Source: AP-15 sp963700185
Lineage (GTDB): Bacteria > Pseudomonadota > Alphaproteobacteria > ATCC43930 > CGMCC-115725
NCBI GenBank assembly: GCA_963700185.1
Contig: CAVOWP010000015.1
Coordinates: 97,456-161,455 of the forward strand
Direction of reading: 5' to 3'
DNA length: 64,000 nucleotides
Made by a program: the position numbers and the translations under genes. Below the pieces are notes generated by a model, which saw nothing but the letters and a program-made list of their open reading frames with translations, did no database searches and had not been told where the DNA came from. Of the stretch, positions 8,485 to 15,520 are shown in pieces. How positions within the stretch are numbered: the stretch's first letter is position 1; each line of letters starts with the position of its first letter.

Positions 8485-9315
8485 GTGAAGCGCTCTTTAA
8501 TATTGGTTTTGCTAGCTGGAGTGTTCGTCGGCTGTCCGCAATCGAATCTGACGCCGTCGATAACCGTCAATAGTAGTCCCGGCATATTGACGATCAGCGG
8601 AACGGGCTTTGACAGCACTGTATCAAGTTGCGCTAGACTAGCCCTCGAAGGTTTGCCCCAGCCTTCTTCAAATGTGGCTATCGAAGTGGCCCAGTGCTCT
8701 GGCGGGTCGTTTCAGAACTTCAATTGGCAGTATTCTTATGTAGGCGTCGGCTGCGACCCCAGCAATCCCAGCAATGCTCGGAGCGCGACGGTATTCGCAA
8801 CCGACACTCAGGGGACAAATGCTGGGGCTTCGCAGACAGTTTCGATCCCTTGGGGGCCAACCTGCGCACTTGCCGGGACCTGTGGGGCAATTGGGCAGTC
8901 CGCGTGTCCGGGCGGGACCTGCTCAGCGGGTGGCGTAAATGTAGGCGGCGTTTGCCAAGCGTGTGGATCAGAAGGCCAACCGGCTTGCACCGGCAATACG
9001 TGTCAGGGCGATCTCCATCCCAATTTTCAAGGTGAGCAGATCGTCTGCACTGCCAACTGCGGCCATACACAAAGCGGCACCAACCCCGTGCCACAGAGCC
9101 CCTGTGAGGTGCCGCTCGTCCCTCCGAATCTGTCCCAGGGAGGGATCTTCACCTGCTATGACCATGCTATGATAGATACTTTTGGAAATTGCACGTGCGT
9201 GCCGAACACGCTCAACACATGCCCGGTGAGCACTTCGATTCCGAAACCGCCCGCACCTAACATGGGTCTCTGTATTCAGGGTCAGTTTAAGGATATCAAT
9301 GGCAATGGATGCTAG
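8485..9315 (+). CDS. Cysteine-rich secreted lipoprotein, function unknown
   Basis: I place the start at GTG 8485, just after the GGAGG-rich site, giving VKRSLILVLLAGVFVGC. This is a basic n-region, a hydrophobic core and a lipobox-like VGC, so the mature protein is probably lipid-anchored outside the inner membrane. Residues 20-110 are Ser/Thr/Gly-rich and may form a beta domain (PSITVNSSPGILTISGTGF). The rest is dense in cysteine, including TCALAGTCGAIGQSACPGGT and ACGSEGQPACTGNTC, a pattern seen in disulphide-rich extracellular proteins. The protein is 276 residues. The GC content and codon choice are more AT-tolerant than the neighbouring ALDH fragments. I recognise no catalytic motif, and it has no obvious operon partner. 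Confidence 0.6.
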   Translation: MKRSLILVLLAGVFVGCPQSNLTPSITVNSSPGILTISGTGFDSTVSSCARLALEGLPQPSSNVAIEVAQCSGGSFQNFNWQYSYVGVGCDPSNPSNARSATVFATDTQGTNAGASQTVSIPWGPTCALAGTCGAIGQSACPGGTCSAGGVNVGGVCQACGSEGQPACTGNTCQGDLHPNFQGEQIVCTANCGHTQSGTNPVPQSPCEVPLVPPNLSQGGIFTCYDHAMIDTFGNCTCVPNTLNTCPVSTSIPKPPAPNMGLCIQGQFKDINGNGC

Positions 9316-9432
9316 TTAGCGTTGCATCGACGGGACAGGTCATCGTGGTCTCCCGTTTGTGAAAGCTAGCACCAAGCGGCTCACATTTGGTCGTGGCCTC
9401 GGGGGCGAATGCGGTTAAGGGGTCGATACCCT

Positions 9433-9591
9433 TTAATAGTCCGCATTCAGGCTCGCGAGGAGTTTGTCCGGCGCGCCGGGCGTCACGACCTCGCCGCGCC
9501 GCGCGGCCTTCATCACCTCAATGGTCTCGTCATTAGGAACGAGGGGCTCAAACGGACTAACCCAGATTACACATTCAACGCAAATTGCATC
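9433..9591 (-). pseudogene. RelB/DinJ-type antitoxin, C-terminal remnant
   Basis: Reading the minus strand gives SPFEPLVPNDETIEVMKAAR followed by RGEVVTPGAPDKLLASLNAD and a stop at 9433-9435. This is the recognisable C-terminal half of RelB/DinJ antitoxins (the xFxPxxPNxETixAMexArrGe pattern). The DNA-binding ribbon-helix-helix N-terminus is missing: an in-frame TAG lies upstream, with no start. No RelE-type toxin follows on this strand. It is a relic of a toxin-antitoxin module in the ALDH-fragment island. Confidence 0.65.
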
Positions 9592-9785
9592 CTACGCTGA
9601 CGTTCGACCAAGGGATGAGACTGATAATGCGGTCTTTAAGCACCTGTACGACCTTCTGAAGAAGCATAATGCGATCAATCGCTTTGGGATTTGTTTGCTC
9701 CACGACCATTTCAAGCTCGCAGATGATGAGTTTGCTGATGGAGTCGGTCAATGAAGAGAACCGTGTTTTAACGCTACGCCCATCT
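9588..9785 (+). pseudogene. Small conserved hypothetical, remnant with a frameshift
   Basis: The frame reads DETDNAVFKHLYDLLKKHNA, then INRFGICLLHDHFKLADDE. After a single-base shift near 9727 it continues LMESVNEENRVLTLRP. The two halves join into one amphipathic sequence resembling small proteins with an FGxxLLHxHFxLxxDE pattern that I have seen annotated only as hypothetical. It has no start codon of its own and runs directly into an ALDH fragment, so it is a fossil rather than a gene. Confidence 0.4.
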
Positions 9786-10483
9786 GAGCTCGGCGGCAAC
9801 GCGCCGTTCATCGTCTTTGACGACGCCGACATCCAGACCTGCGTGTGCGCCAACCGCATCCTGGTGCAGGACGGCGTCCATGACGCCTTTACCAAGCGCT
9901 TCGCCGAGACCGCCGGGGCGATGAAAGTCGCCGATGGGTTCGAGCCCGGCGCGGTGATCGGCCCGCTGATTGACATGAAGGCGGTCGAGAAGGTCGAGGC
10001 GCACATCGCCTTCGCCTTAAAGAAGGGCGCCAAGGTGGTGACCGGCGGCAAGCGCGCCGCCCAGGGCGGCACCTTCTTCGAGCCGACGGTGCTGACCGAT
10101 GTGACGACCGACATGGTCATCACCAAGGAGGAGACCTTTGGTCCGGTCGCCCCGCTCTACCGCTTCAAGACCGATGCCGAGGCCGTCGAGATGGCCAACG
10201 ACACCCCCACCCTAACCCTCCCCCGCTCGCGGGGGAGGGTTAGGGAGGGGGGCGCCGCCTATTTCTACAGCCGCGACATCGGCCGCATCCGGCGCGTCGC
10301 CGAGGCGCTCGAATACGGCATCGTCGGCATCAACGGGGGCATCATCTCGACCGAGATCGCGCCCTTCGGCGGCATGAAGGAAAGGCATCGGCCCCCCATC
10401 TGGCGGTTCACCGGGGCTCGAATTACGGCATCGAGGAATTCCTCGAAGTCAAATACCTCTGCATCGGCGGCATCGACCGCTAA
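9786..10483 (+). pseudogene. Aldehyde dehydrogenase 3'-half copy (partial copy 3) with palindromic repeat
   Basis: Starts at SELGGNAPFIVFDDADI, close to the breakpoint used by partial copy 1. It has lost the segment between DDADI and QTCVC (about 18 residues) and then follows the parent to MANDT. There a palindromic repeat replaces EFGL and is read in frame as PTLTLPRSRGRVREG before AAYFYSRDIGRI. Further on a one-base change shifts the last 30 residues out of frame. It is non-functional. The last part, including the repeat, is duplicated at 14567-14948. Confidence 0.85.
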
Positions 10484-10552
10484 GGGTCGCGCCGCCGCGT
10501 CTGGCCCGCCTCGATACTCGGCCGCCGGTTGCCTCGCCGGCCGGTTTGGCCT
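10165..10552 (+). repeat. Segmental duplication, left block (partner 14567-14948)
   Basis: This block (ALDH 3' end, palindrome, and about 70 bases beyond the ALDH stop) recurs nearly identically at 14567-14948. In the first copy it is separated from the HicBA block by a transposase fragment; in the second copy the two blocks are directly joined. Confidence 0.85.
10204..10252. repeat. Palindromic repeat (REP-like), copy R2
   Basis: Core CCCTCCCCCGC-TC-GCGGGGGAGGG with extended complementary arms (CCCACCCTAA and TTAGGGAGGGGG). It lies in frame inside ALDH partial copy 3, at the same codon as R1 and R3. Confidence 0.9.
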
Positions 10553-11052
10553 TGCCGGTGAGATTGGTGCGCAGCAGATAACGGCCTTCGCGCCGGCGCA
10601 CCTGGCGCAGCTTGGCTGCGATCGAGCGCGAAGCTAAACGTCGGCCGACCCTCGGGCGCCACCGCGACATCGACGAGGCGCCAGGCCGCCGGTGCCTTGG
10701 CGCGCGCGGCGCCGAGCTTCATGAGCAGTTCCTCGCGATCGAGGTCCATGGCGGCGAGTCTCCTTGAGCCGCGCCCATAGCCATTTGAGTTTGCGCCTGC
10801 GCATGGCGCGTTCCTTGTTGATGCGCGCATGGCTTTGCGCCAGCACGTAAAGCTCCTGATCCTGCGGCAGGAGCTTCACGTCCACGCCCTCGCGCACCGC
10901 CTGCCAGGGCAGCGTAACGAGGTGCTTCTCCAGCTTGGACAGCCGCCCCTTGGGGGTGCCGACCAGATAGGAAACCGGCGGATCGGCTGCGCGCATCTCG
11001 GCCAGCACCTCCTCGGTCGGAATGCCGCGGTCCATCACCCAGATGCGGTTGG
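10553..11052 (-). pseudogene. Internal fragment of an IS4-superfamily (IS1634-like) transposase
   Basis: The minus strand encodes NRIWVMDRGIPTEEVLAEMR, PVSYLVGTPKGRLSKLEKHL, VKLLPQDQELYVLAQS and KERAMRRRKLKWLWARLKE. After frameshifts it continues MDLDREELLMKLGAARAKAP and LRQVRRREGRYLLRTNLTG. This matches the middle of DDE transposases of the IS1634 type. Neither end of the gene nor inverted repeats are present. The fragment is bounded by two TTGGCCTTG nonamers (about 10544 and 11050) that resemble a direct repeat, although insertion of an internal gene fragment by transposition is not expected. Confidence 0.65.
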
Positions 11053-11054
11053 CC

Positions 11055-11629
11055 TTGTTAAGCGACTGACTTTTCTCTTACCTCGATGCCGATCTCGTAT
11101 CCGAGCGCAGCTAGCGCGTCCTCGAGGCTCGCCAGGCTGCTCGCGGCGCGCGGATCGATGAGCCGTGCGGCTTTGCGTTCGTCAATGTGAAGATCGTGAG
11201 CCAGGTCGGCTACCGCCATTCGCTTCTTCCGGAGCCCGCTGTAAAGAGCCGCCTTCAACGAGATTGTCGCGTCGGGCGCCACCCAGTGCATGTCGCCTGC
11301 GACCGGCGAGGGAGCCGGAACCGGCTCGCCGCGCCTGATCCGCCCGGCGAGCGCTTCCGAAAGGCAGTCGATTGCCTCGACGAGCGCCTCCGCCTGCGTT
11401 GCTCCGTCCGTAAGAGCCTCGGGCAGGTCGGGGAAACGGACCAAATAGCTTCCGTCGGGCTGACGCTGCAGCTCCGCAGGAAAGGAATACCGACTCGGCA
11501 TCGCACTTCTCTCCTAGTTCAAATCGCGTTCGGTCAAGCCGAGCTGCCGGAGCATTGCGTGCAAAAGGCCTGGACGGATCTCCTTTCGGCGGTCCTCCAT
11601 CACTGTATAGCGATGTCCATAGCGTATAG
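11055..11629 (+). repeat. Segmental duplication, right block containing hicBA (partner 14948-15520)
   Basis: About 575 bases covering all of hicB and the 3' part of hicA recur at 14948-15520 with only a handful of substitutions. Homology stops abruptly inside hicA at 11629/15520. Confidence 0.9.
11058..11501 (-). CDS. hicB: HicB-family antitoxin (copy 1)
   Basis: 147 residues. The N-terminal partial RNase-H-like HicB domain reads MPSRYSFPAELQRQPDGSYL, then VRFPDLPEALTDGATQAEAL. The C-terminal part is a helix-turn-helix DNA-binding region (KKRMAVADLAHDLHIDERKA, then a second helix ending ALGYEIGIEVREK). HicB neutralises HicA and represses the operon. It is the second gene of a hicA-hicB pair with a 12-base gap. 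A nearly identical copy lies at 14949-15392. Confidence 0.85.
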   Translation of the reverse strand: MPSRYSFPAELQRQPDGSYLVRFPDLPEALTDGATQAEALVEAIDCLSEALAGRIRRGEPVPAPSPVAGDMHWVAPDATISLKAALYSGLRKKRMAVADLAHDLHIDERKAARLIDPRAASSLASLEDALAALGYEIGIEVREKSVA

Positions 11630-11729
11630 TCCCGTGGGTGCCCTTGCCGCGCTCCGCCTCGAAGCTGACCTCGACGCCGCGTTGCCTCCCGATTTTCTGG
11701 AGCCTCCGGTAAAGTTCATTCCCGTTCAT
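11514..11729 (-). CDS. hicA: HicA-family mRNA interferase toxin
   Basis: 71 residues from ATG 11729 (MNGNELYRRLQKIGRQRGVE). The double-stranded-RNA-binding-like fold has the catalytic His in GKGTHGTIRYGHR, followed by IRPGLLHAMLRQLGLTERDL, typical of HicA. HicA cleaves mRNA and tmRNA. I chose ATG 11729 over the upstream in-frame ATGs because homology starts there. The module appears intact and is the only complete TA pair in the island besides AbrB/RelE. Confidence 0.85.
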   Translation of the reverse strand: MNGNELYRRLQKIGRQRGVEVSFEAERGKGTHGTIRYGHRYTVMEDRRKEIRPGLLHAMLRQLGLTERDLN

Positions 11730-11802
11730 CGCCTCCAGCATCATACATCACAAGTGTGGTCGCGCTGCGCACAGCCGGGGCCTTATTTGTTATGACAGGC
11801 GA

Positions 11803-11886
11803 CCGAAATCGGCGGCGAGCTGACCTTCACCGGCTCGACCGAAGTCGGAAAATTGCTGATGGAGCAGTGCGCCGGCGCGGTCAAGA
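11803..11886 (+). pseudogene. Aldehyde dehydrogenase internal fragment (partial copy 4)
   Basis: Encodes TEIGGE then LTFTGSTEVGKLLMEQCAG and AVK, corresponding to residues about 214-250 of the intact ALDH with about 28 bases deleted (the MTSNPIVRK codons). It ends exactly at the codon where partial copies 1 and 3 begin (LSLELGG), so it looks like the 5' flank of the same breakpoint. Beyond 11886 the sequence is unrelated. Confidence 0.8.
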
Positions 11887-11914
11887 TGCCAAGCTGTACA
11901 AGGCGCTTGGCAGT

Positions 11915-12562
11915 TTAGCCCTGGGAGCGATGCAACCCGTCGAGCACCAAGGCCACGGTCCGATCTATGAGCCTGGTTCGGGAAAGGCGTTCGTCCGGGC
12001 TGGATCCAGGCCCGGCAGCAAGCAGGCTTGCCGCCCCGTGCATCGCAGCCCAGGCGGCCCAGGCGTCCGTGGTGCGGTTGAGATCGCTGGGATCGCCTCC
12101 AACTTGCAGAGCCACGGCTGACCGAAGGACGGCGAAGGACGCCAGCGCTGCGGCTCGAAGGTCAGGATATTTGTTCGGCGCAGAGATAAGGCGACCAAAC
12201 ATCAGGAAGAACACAGCGGGCTGCTCAATTGCGAACTCAATATATGTTCGCGAAACTATCCTCAGCCGCTCGGTCGGATCGTCAATGGACTCGACGCGCT
12301 TGCGACAAGTTGCCGTGAGCCGCTCGAAGCCCTCGACCGCCACCGCAACAAGGAGCGCTTCCTTGTTTCGGAAATGATGAAACGACGCGGTGGGAGAAAC
12401 ACCGGCTCTTCGGGCAACTTCACGCAGGCTGATATCCTTGCCGCCGGATTCAATGACGGCCGCCCATCCTTCTTCCAGTAACGTTCGGCGTAGATCGCCA
12501 TGGTGGTAGGGACGCTCGCCGGCGGCGGGAGCGGCGCGGAGAGCACGAGAGGCGGGCATCAA
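11915..12562 (-). CDS. TetR/AcrR-family transcriptional regulator
   Basis: 215 residues. The N-terminal TetR helix-turn-helix (about residues 17-65) contains PYHHGDLRRTLLEEGWAAVI and ISLREVARRAGVSPTASFHH, then FRNKEALLVAVAVEGF. The C-terminal ligand domain reads IEFAIEQPAVFFLMFGRLIS. It lies downstream of the carotenoid-oxygenase-like gene on the same strand, separated by about 280 bases. A 19-base perfect palindrome just upstream of that oxygenase is the obvious candidate operator. No family-specific ligand can be assigned. Confidence 0.9.
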   Translation of the reverse strand: MMPASRALRAAPAAGERPYHHGDLRRTLLEEGWAAVIESGGKDISLREVARRAGVSPTASFHHFRNKEALLVAVAVEGFERLTATCRKRVESIDDPTERLRIVSRTYIEFAIEQPAVFFLMFGRLISAPNKYPDLRAAALASFAVLRSAVALQVGGDPSDLNRTTDAWAAWAAMHGAASLLAAGPGSSPDERLSRTRLIDRTVALVLDGLHRSQG

Positions 12563-12840
12563 TCGTCACCTTGTCTCATCTGGGCTCTATTGCGACACTC
12601 AGTGATCCTTGCGGGCGGGACGATCCTCAGGAACACACCACGCAAAACAGGTGTTAACGCGAATGCTATGTTCGCGAAACGCTGGCACGCCTATGCTCTC
12701 GCCCTCGCCTCACTTGGCTTCTGGGGCGCAGTTTTCTGGGCGATCTTTCTGCGCTAAATGCCACGGGCTCGTGCTGACCTTTCGGACGGCTCGCCCAATG
12801 TCTGTCCGCCACGACAGCTCGGTGCGTCTCAAGGCGGCGT

Positions 12841-14379
12841 TCAGGATGCGGCATCCGGGAAAAAAGTGCCGTGGAAGCCGCTGGGTACGTGGTGGGGCAA
12901 GAAAGCTCGTGCTTGAGGTTCCAAGGTCGGCGGATCGAGGGCGAGTAGGTAGGAGCGGCCAGCTCTACCGTCCAAGACAACCGAGAGCAGGATTCCGTCG
13001 TTGTCGGCGGTGGCCCCAGGGCGGCGAACGAAGATAGGCTCGCCCGGGAAGTGACCAGACTGCCTCCAGGTAACGTGCGATCCCGCGACCGTATCGACTG
13101 ACGCGAGTTGGTCGTAGAAGAGGGCATCCGGATCGGCGCTGATCCCGGTGCTATAGAAATGGCGGTATCGGCGGCCGTTGAGGCGCAGGTAGTCTATCGT
13201 CGGCAATTCGACTGTGATCGGCGCCAGCTCTTGCTCGGTCACCCGTCCGGTTGTCAGGTCGAGCCGATATCGCATCGGTCTTGCATGCGACCGTAGCTCT
13301 GGCGTGCGAGTGGTCTTCAGGCGACCGCCGGGCGGCCGGAGTGCAGGGTTCAGGTACAGCTCGGCGGGGTGATCGCCATTGTCATAGGCAGCGACGTCCA
13401 AAACCACAGTGTCGCCCTCGTCATACGCGTTGATCGTATGCATGATGTAGGACGGACGAACCTCGAAGCGGCGAAGGAGGTTTCCGTTGGCTTGATCGAG
13501 CACATGGAACGTCATAGGCGCCTCTTCGCGCCAATGCAGAGATTCGAGGAATGAGCCGCCTTCGAGAAGCACCAAAGGATCCGAGCGCAGCGGGCTTTCC
13601 GGAAACACGATCCGCCGCTGGGTGACACAGAACGCGTGCACGTATGCAGCCTGGTCAGTGGTCAATACGCCGATGGGCTCACGCCGGCGCGTCCCATGCG
13701 GGATGCGGAAGAAGTTATATGCGGTGGGACGGCCGGGCGCCCCAGGTTGGGTGAAGTAGCTGATGATGTCGCCGTCGGCCGGAGCTACGTGGCAATGCGC
13801 CGTAGTCCCTCGGTGGAACCAATTTTCGATCGGATTGCCGGCGCAGTCCTGATGCTGCAACTGATCGGTCCAGACCAGCGGACCGCGCGTCTCCAAGGTC
13901 TCCAAATCGTAAGCCATCGGGATCGTACTGCCGTCAGTCAGCGCAACGTGCTGGCCCGCAATGCGCGCGAGCGCGACACCCGCGTTGACATCCGGCGTGT
14001 CCCCCCTTCGGAGTTCCTCTGAGACCCGTTCCAGCCGATCGCGGTCCAAGCGCGTAGCGAAGGTCGGGTAACCCATTCGGCCATTCTGAGTTGCGTACTC
14101 GAAAGACCGGCTCCGCACGAACCGGTTGCGGTACGACACCTCGCCGTTGCGGAATCCGAACCGGTGCAGCATCGCAAGGCCGTCGAAGTGATGATTGAAC
14201 ACATCATTGCCGGCCTCGAATTTCGCCGGGCCGTTGCGCACCAGGTTTCCTGACAGCCAGTCCGGGAAGTGACCTTCCGTCGGAAGGCTCTCAAGGACGA
14301 CCTCGGCATCCAGCGTAAGAAAGCCCGCTGCGTGTAGCGGCGCGCCGTCAGGCGCCAATTCATCCATCTTGTTCGACAT
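12841..14379 (-). CDS. Carotenoid cleavage oxygenase family protein
   Basis: 512 residues, the normal length of the RPE65/carotenoid dioxygenase family: seven-bladed propeller, non-haem Fe(II) held by four histidines. Candidate ligands are H195 (TTAHCHVAP), H249 (AAYVHAFCV), H314 (SYIMHTINAY) and H503 (GFHGTFFPD). The N-terminal GNLVRNGPAKFEAGNDVFNH and HHFDGLAMLHRFGFRNGE blocks are also typical. The family oxidatively cleaves carotenoids, stilbenes or related alkenes; substrate cannot be assigned. Start ATG 14379 follows a GGAGTG site. A tetO-like palindrome lies 18-36 bases upstream of the start, suggesting repression by the TetR-family gene located after it. Confidence 0.88.
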   Translation of the reverse strand: MSNKMDELAPDGAPLHAAGFLTLDAEVVLESLPTEGHFPDWLSGNLVRNGPAKFEAGNDVFNHHFDGLAMLHRFGFRNGEVSYRNRFVRSRSFEYATQNGRMGYPTFATRLDRDRLERVSEELRRGDTPDVNAGVALARIAGQHVALTDGSTIPMAYDLETLETRGPLVWTDQLQHQDCAGNPIENWFHRGTTAHCHVAPADGDIISYFTQPGAPGRPTAYNFFRIPHGTRRREPIGVLTTDQAAYVHAFCVTQRRIVFPESPLRSDPLVLLEGGSFLESLHWREEAPMTFHVLDQANGNLLRRFEVRPSYIMHTINAYDEGDTVVLDVAAYDNGDHPAELYLNPALRPPGGRLKTTRTPELRSHARPMRYRLDLTTGRVTEQELAPITVELPTIDYLRLNGRRYRHFYSTGISADPDALFYDQLASVDTVAGSHVTWRQSGHFPGEPIFVRRPGATADNDGILLSVVLDGRAGRSYLLALDPPTLEPQARAFLPHHVPSGFHGTFFPDAAS

Positions 14380-14396
14380 TTTGCACTCCTTGGATT

Positions 14397-14415
14397 ATCT
14401 TATCAGTGATAAGAT
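14397..14415. promoter_or_regulatory. Perfect 19-base palindrome, probable TetR-family operator
   Basis: ATCTTATCA-G-TGATAAGAT is a perfect 9+1+9 inverted repeat. Its centre TATCAGTGATA is identical to the centre of the classical tet operator. It lies immediately upstream of the carotenoid-oxygenase-like gene start at 14379, and the only TetR-family gene in the window is in the same transcription unit. The operator role is inference. Confidence 0.7.
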
Positions 14416-14541
14416 GAGTGCTAGTGTCTGCGGATGCAAGACGCATCGGGAGCTGCGGCGCCGCGTCGCATAGCAGCAAAAATCTTCTGCGGCTTCCCGC
14501 AAGGGAGCGACTCGTAGCATCTCGATAGCGCGCGGCTCCTT

Positions 14542-14881
14542 GACGACGCCGGTATCGAGATGGCGGTCAAGACCGATGCCGAGGCCGTCGAGATGGCCAA
14601 CGACACCCCCACCCTTCCCTCCCCCGCTCGCGGGGGAGGGAAGGAGGGGGCGCCGCCTATTTCTACAGCCGCGACATCGGCCGCATCCGGCGGGTCGCCG
14701 AGGCGCTCGAATACGGCATCGTCGGCATCAACGGGGGCATCATCTCGACCGAGATCGCGCCCTTCGGCGGCATGAAGGAAAGGCATCGGCCCCCATCTGG
14801 CGGTTCACCGGGGCTCGGAATTACGGCATCGAGGAATTCCTCGAAGTCAAATAACTCTGCATGGGCGGCATCGACCGCTAA
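14542..14881 (+). pseudogene. Aldehyde dehydrogenase 3' remnant (partial copy 5) with palindromic repeat
   Basis: Encodes DDAGIEMAVK joined by deletion to KTDAEAVEMANDT, a palindromic repeat, AAYFYSRDIGRIRRVAEALE and GIVGINGGIISTEIAPFGG. A shifted tail follows with the last ALDH codons and a stop at 14879-14881. The part from TDAEAVE onward is a duplicate of partial copy 3. It is non-functional. Confidence 0.85.
14606..14650. repeat. Palindromic repeat (REP-like), copy R3
   Basis: Core CCCTCCCCCGC-TC-GCGGGGGAGGG with CCCACCCTT and AAGGAGGGGG arms, at the same ALDH codon as R1 and R2. Confidence 0.9.
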
Positions 14882-14948
14882 GGCTCGCGCCGCCGCGTCT
14901 GGCCCGCCTCGATACTCGGCCGCCGGTTGCCTCGCCGGCCGGTTTGGC

Positions 14949-15392
14949 TTAAGCGACTGACTTTTCTCTTACCTCGATGCCGATCTCGTATCCGAGCGCA
15001 GCTAGCGCGTCCTCGAGGCTCGCCAGGCTGCTCGCGGCGCGCGGATCGATGAGCCGTGCGGCTTTGCGTTCGTCAATGTGAAGATCGTGAGCCAGGTCGG
15101 CTACCGCCATTCGCTTCTTCCGGAGCCCGCTGTAAAGAGCCGCCTTCAACGAGATTGTCGCGTCGGGCGCCACCCAGTGCATGTCGCCTGCGACCGGCGA
15201 GGGAGCCGGAACCGGCTCGCCGCGCCTGATCCGCCCGGCGAGCGCTTCCGAAAGGCAGTCGATTGCCTCGACGAGCGCCTCCGCCTGCGTTGCTCCGTCC
15301 GTAAGAGCCTTGGGTAGGTCGGGGAAACGGACCAAATAGCTTCCGTCGGGCTGATGCTGCAGCTCCGCAGGAAAGGAATACCGACTCGGCAT
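14949..15392 (-). CDS. hicB: HicB-family antitoxin (copy 2, toxin partner truncated)
   Basis: 147 residues, differing from copy 1 by only a few substitutions (for example QH for QR and PKAL for PEAL near the N-terminus). All HicB and helix-turn-helix features are intact. The accompanying hicA keeps only its C-terminal third, so this is an orphan antitoxin. It could still bind the hicAB operator or neutralise HicA from copy 1. Confidence 0.8.
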   Translation of the reverse strand: MPSRYSFPAELQHQPDGSYLVRFPDLPKALTDGATQAEALVEAIDCLSEALAGRIRRGEPVPAPSPVAGDMHWVAPDATISLKAALYSGLRKKRMAVADLAHDLHIDERKAARLIDPRAASSLASLEDALAALGYEIGIEVREKSVA

Positions 15393-15404
15393 CGCACTTC
15401 TCTC

Positions 15405-15520
15405 CTAGTTCAAATCGCGTTCGGTCAAGCCGAGCTGCCGGAGCATTGCGTGCAAAAGGCCTGGACGGATCTCCTTTCGGCGGTCCTTCATCACTGTATA
15501 GCGATGTCCATAGCGTATAG
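15405..15520 (-). pseudogene. HicA toxin, C-terminal remnant
   Basis: Encodes only the last 37 or so residues (IRYGHRYTVMKDRRKEIRPG through LGLTERDLN). The catalytic-His segment is lost at the duplication boundary, and the frame upstream is unrelated. Confidence 0.8.

Noticed and set aside
12668..12757. 29-codon hydrophobic frame MFAKRWHAYALALASLGF between TetR and the oxygenase gene
   Set aside because: Opposite strand to both neighbours, no ribosome binding site and no conservation evidence.
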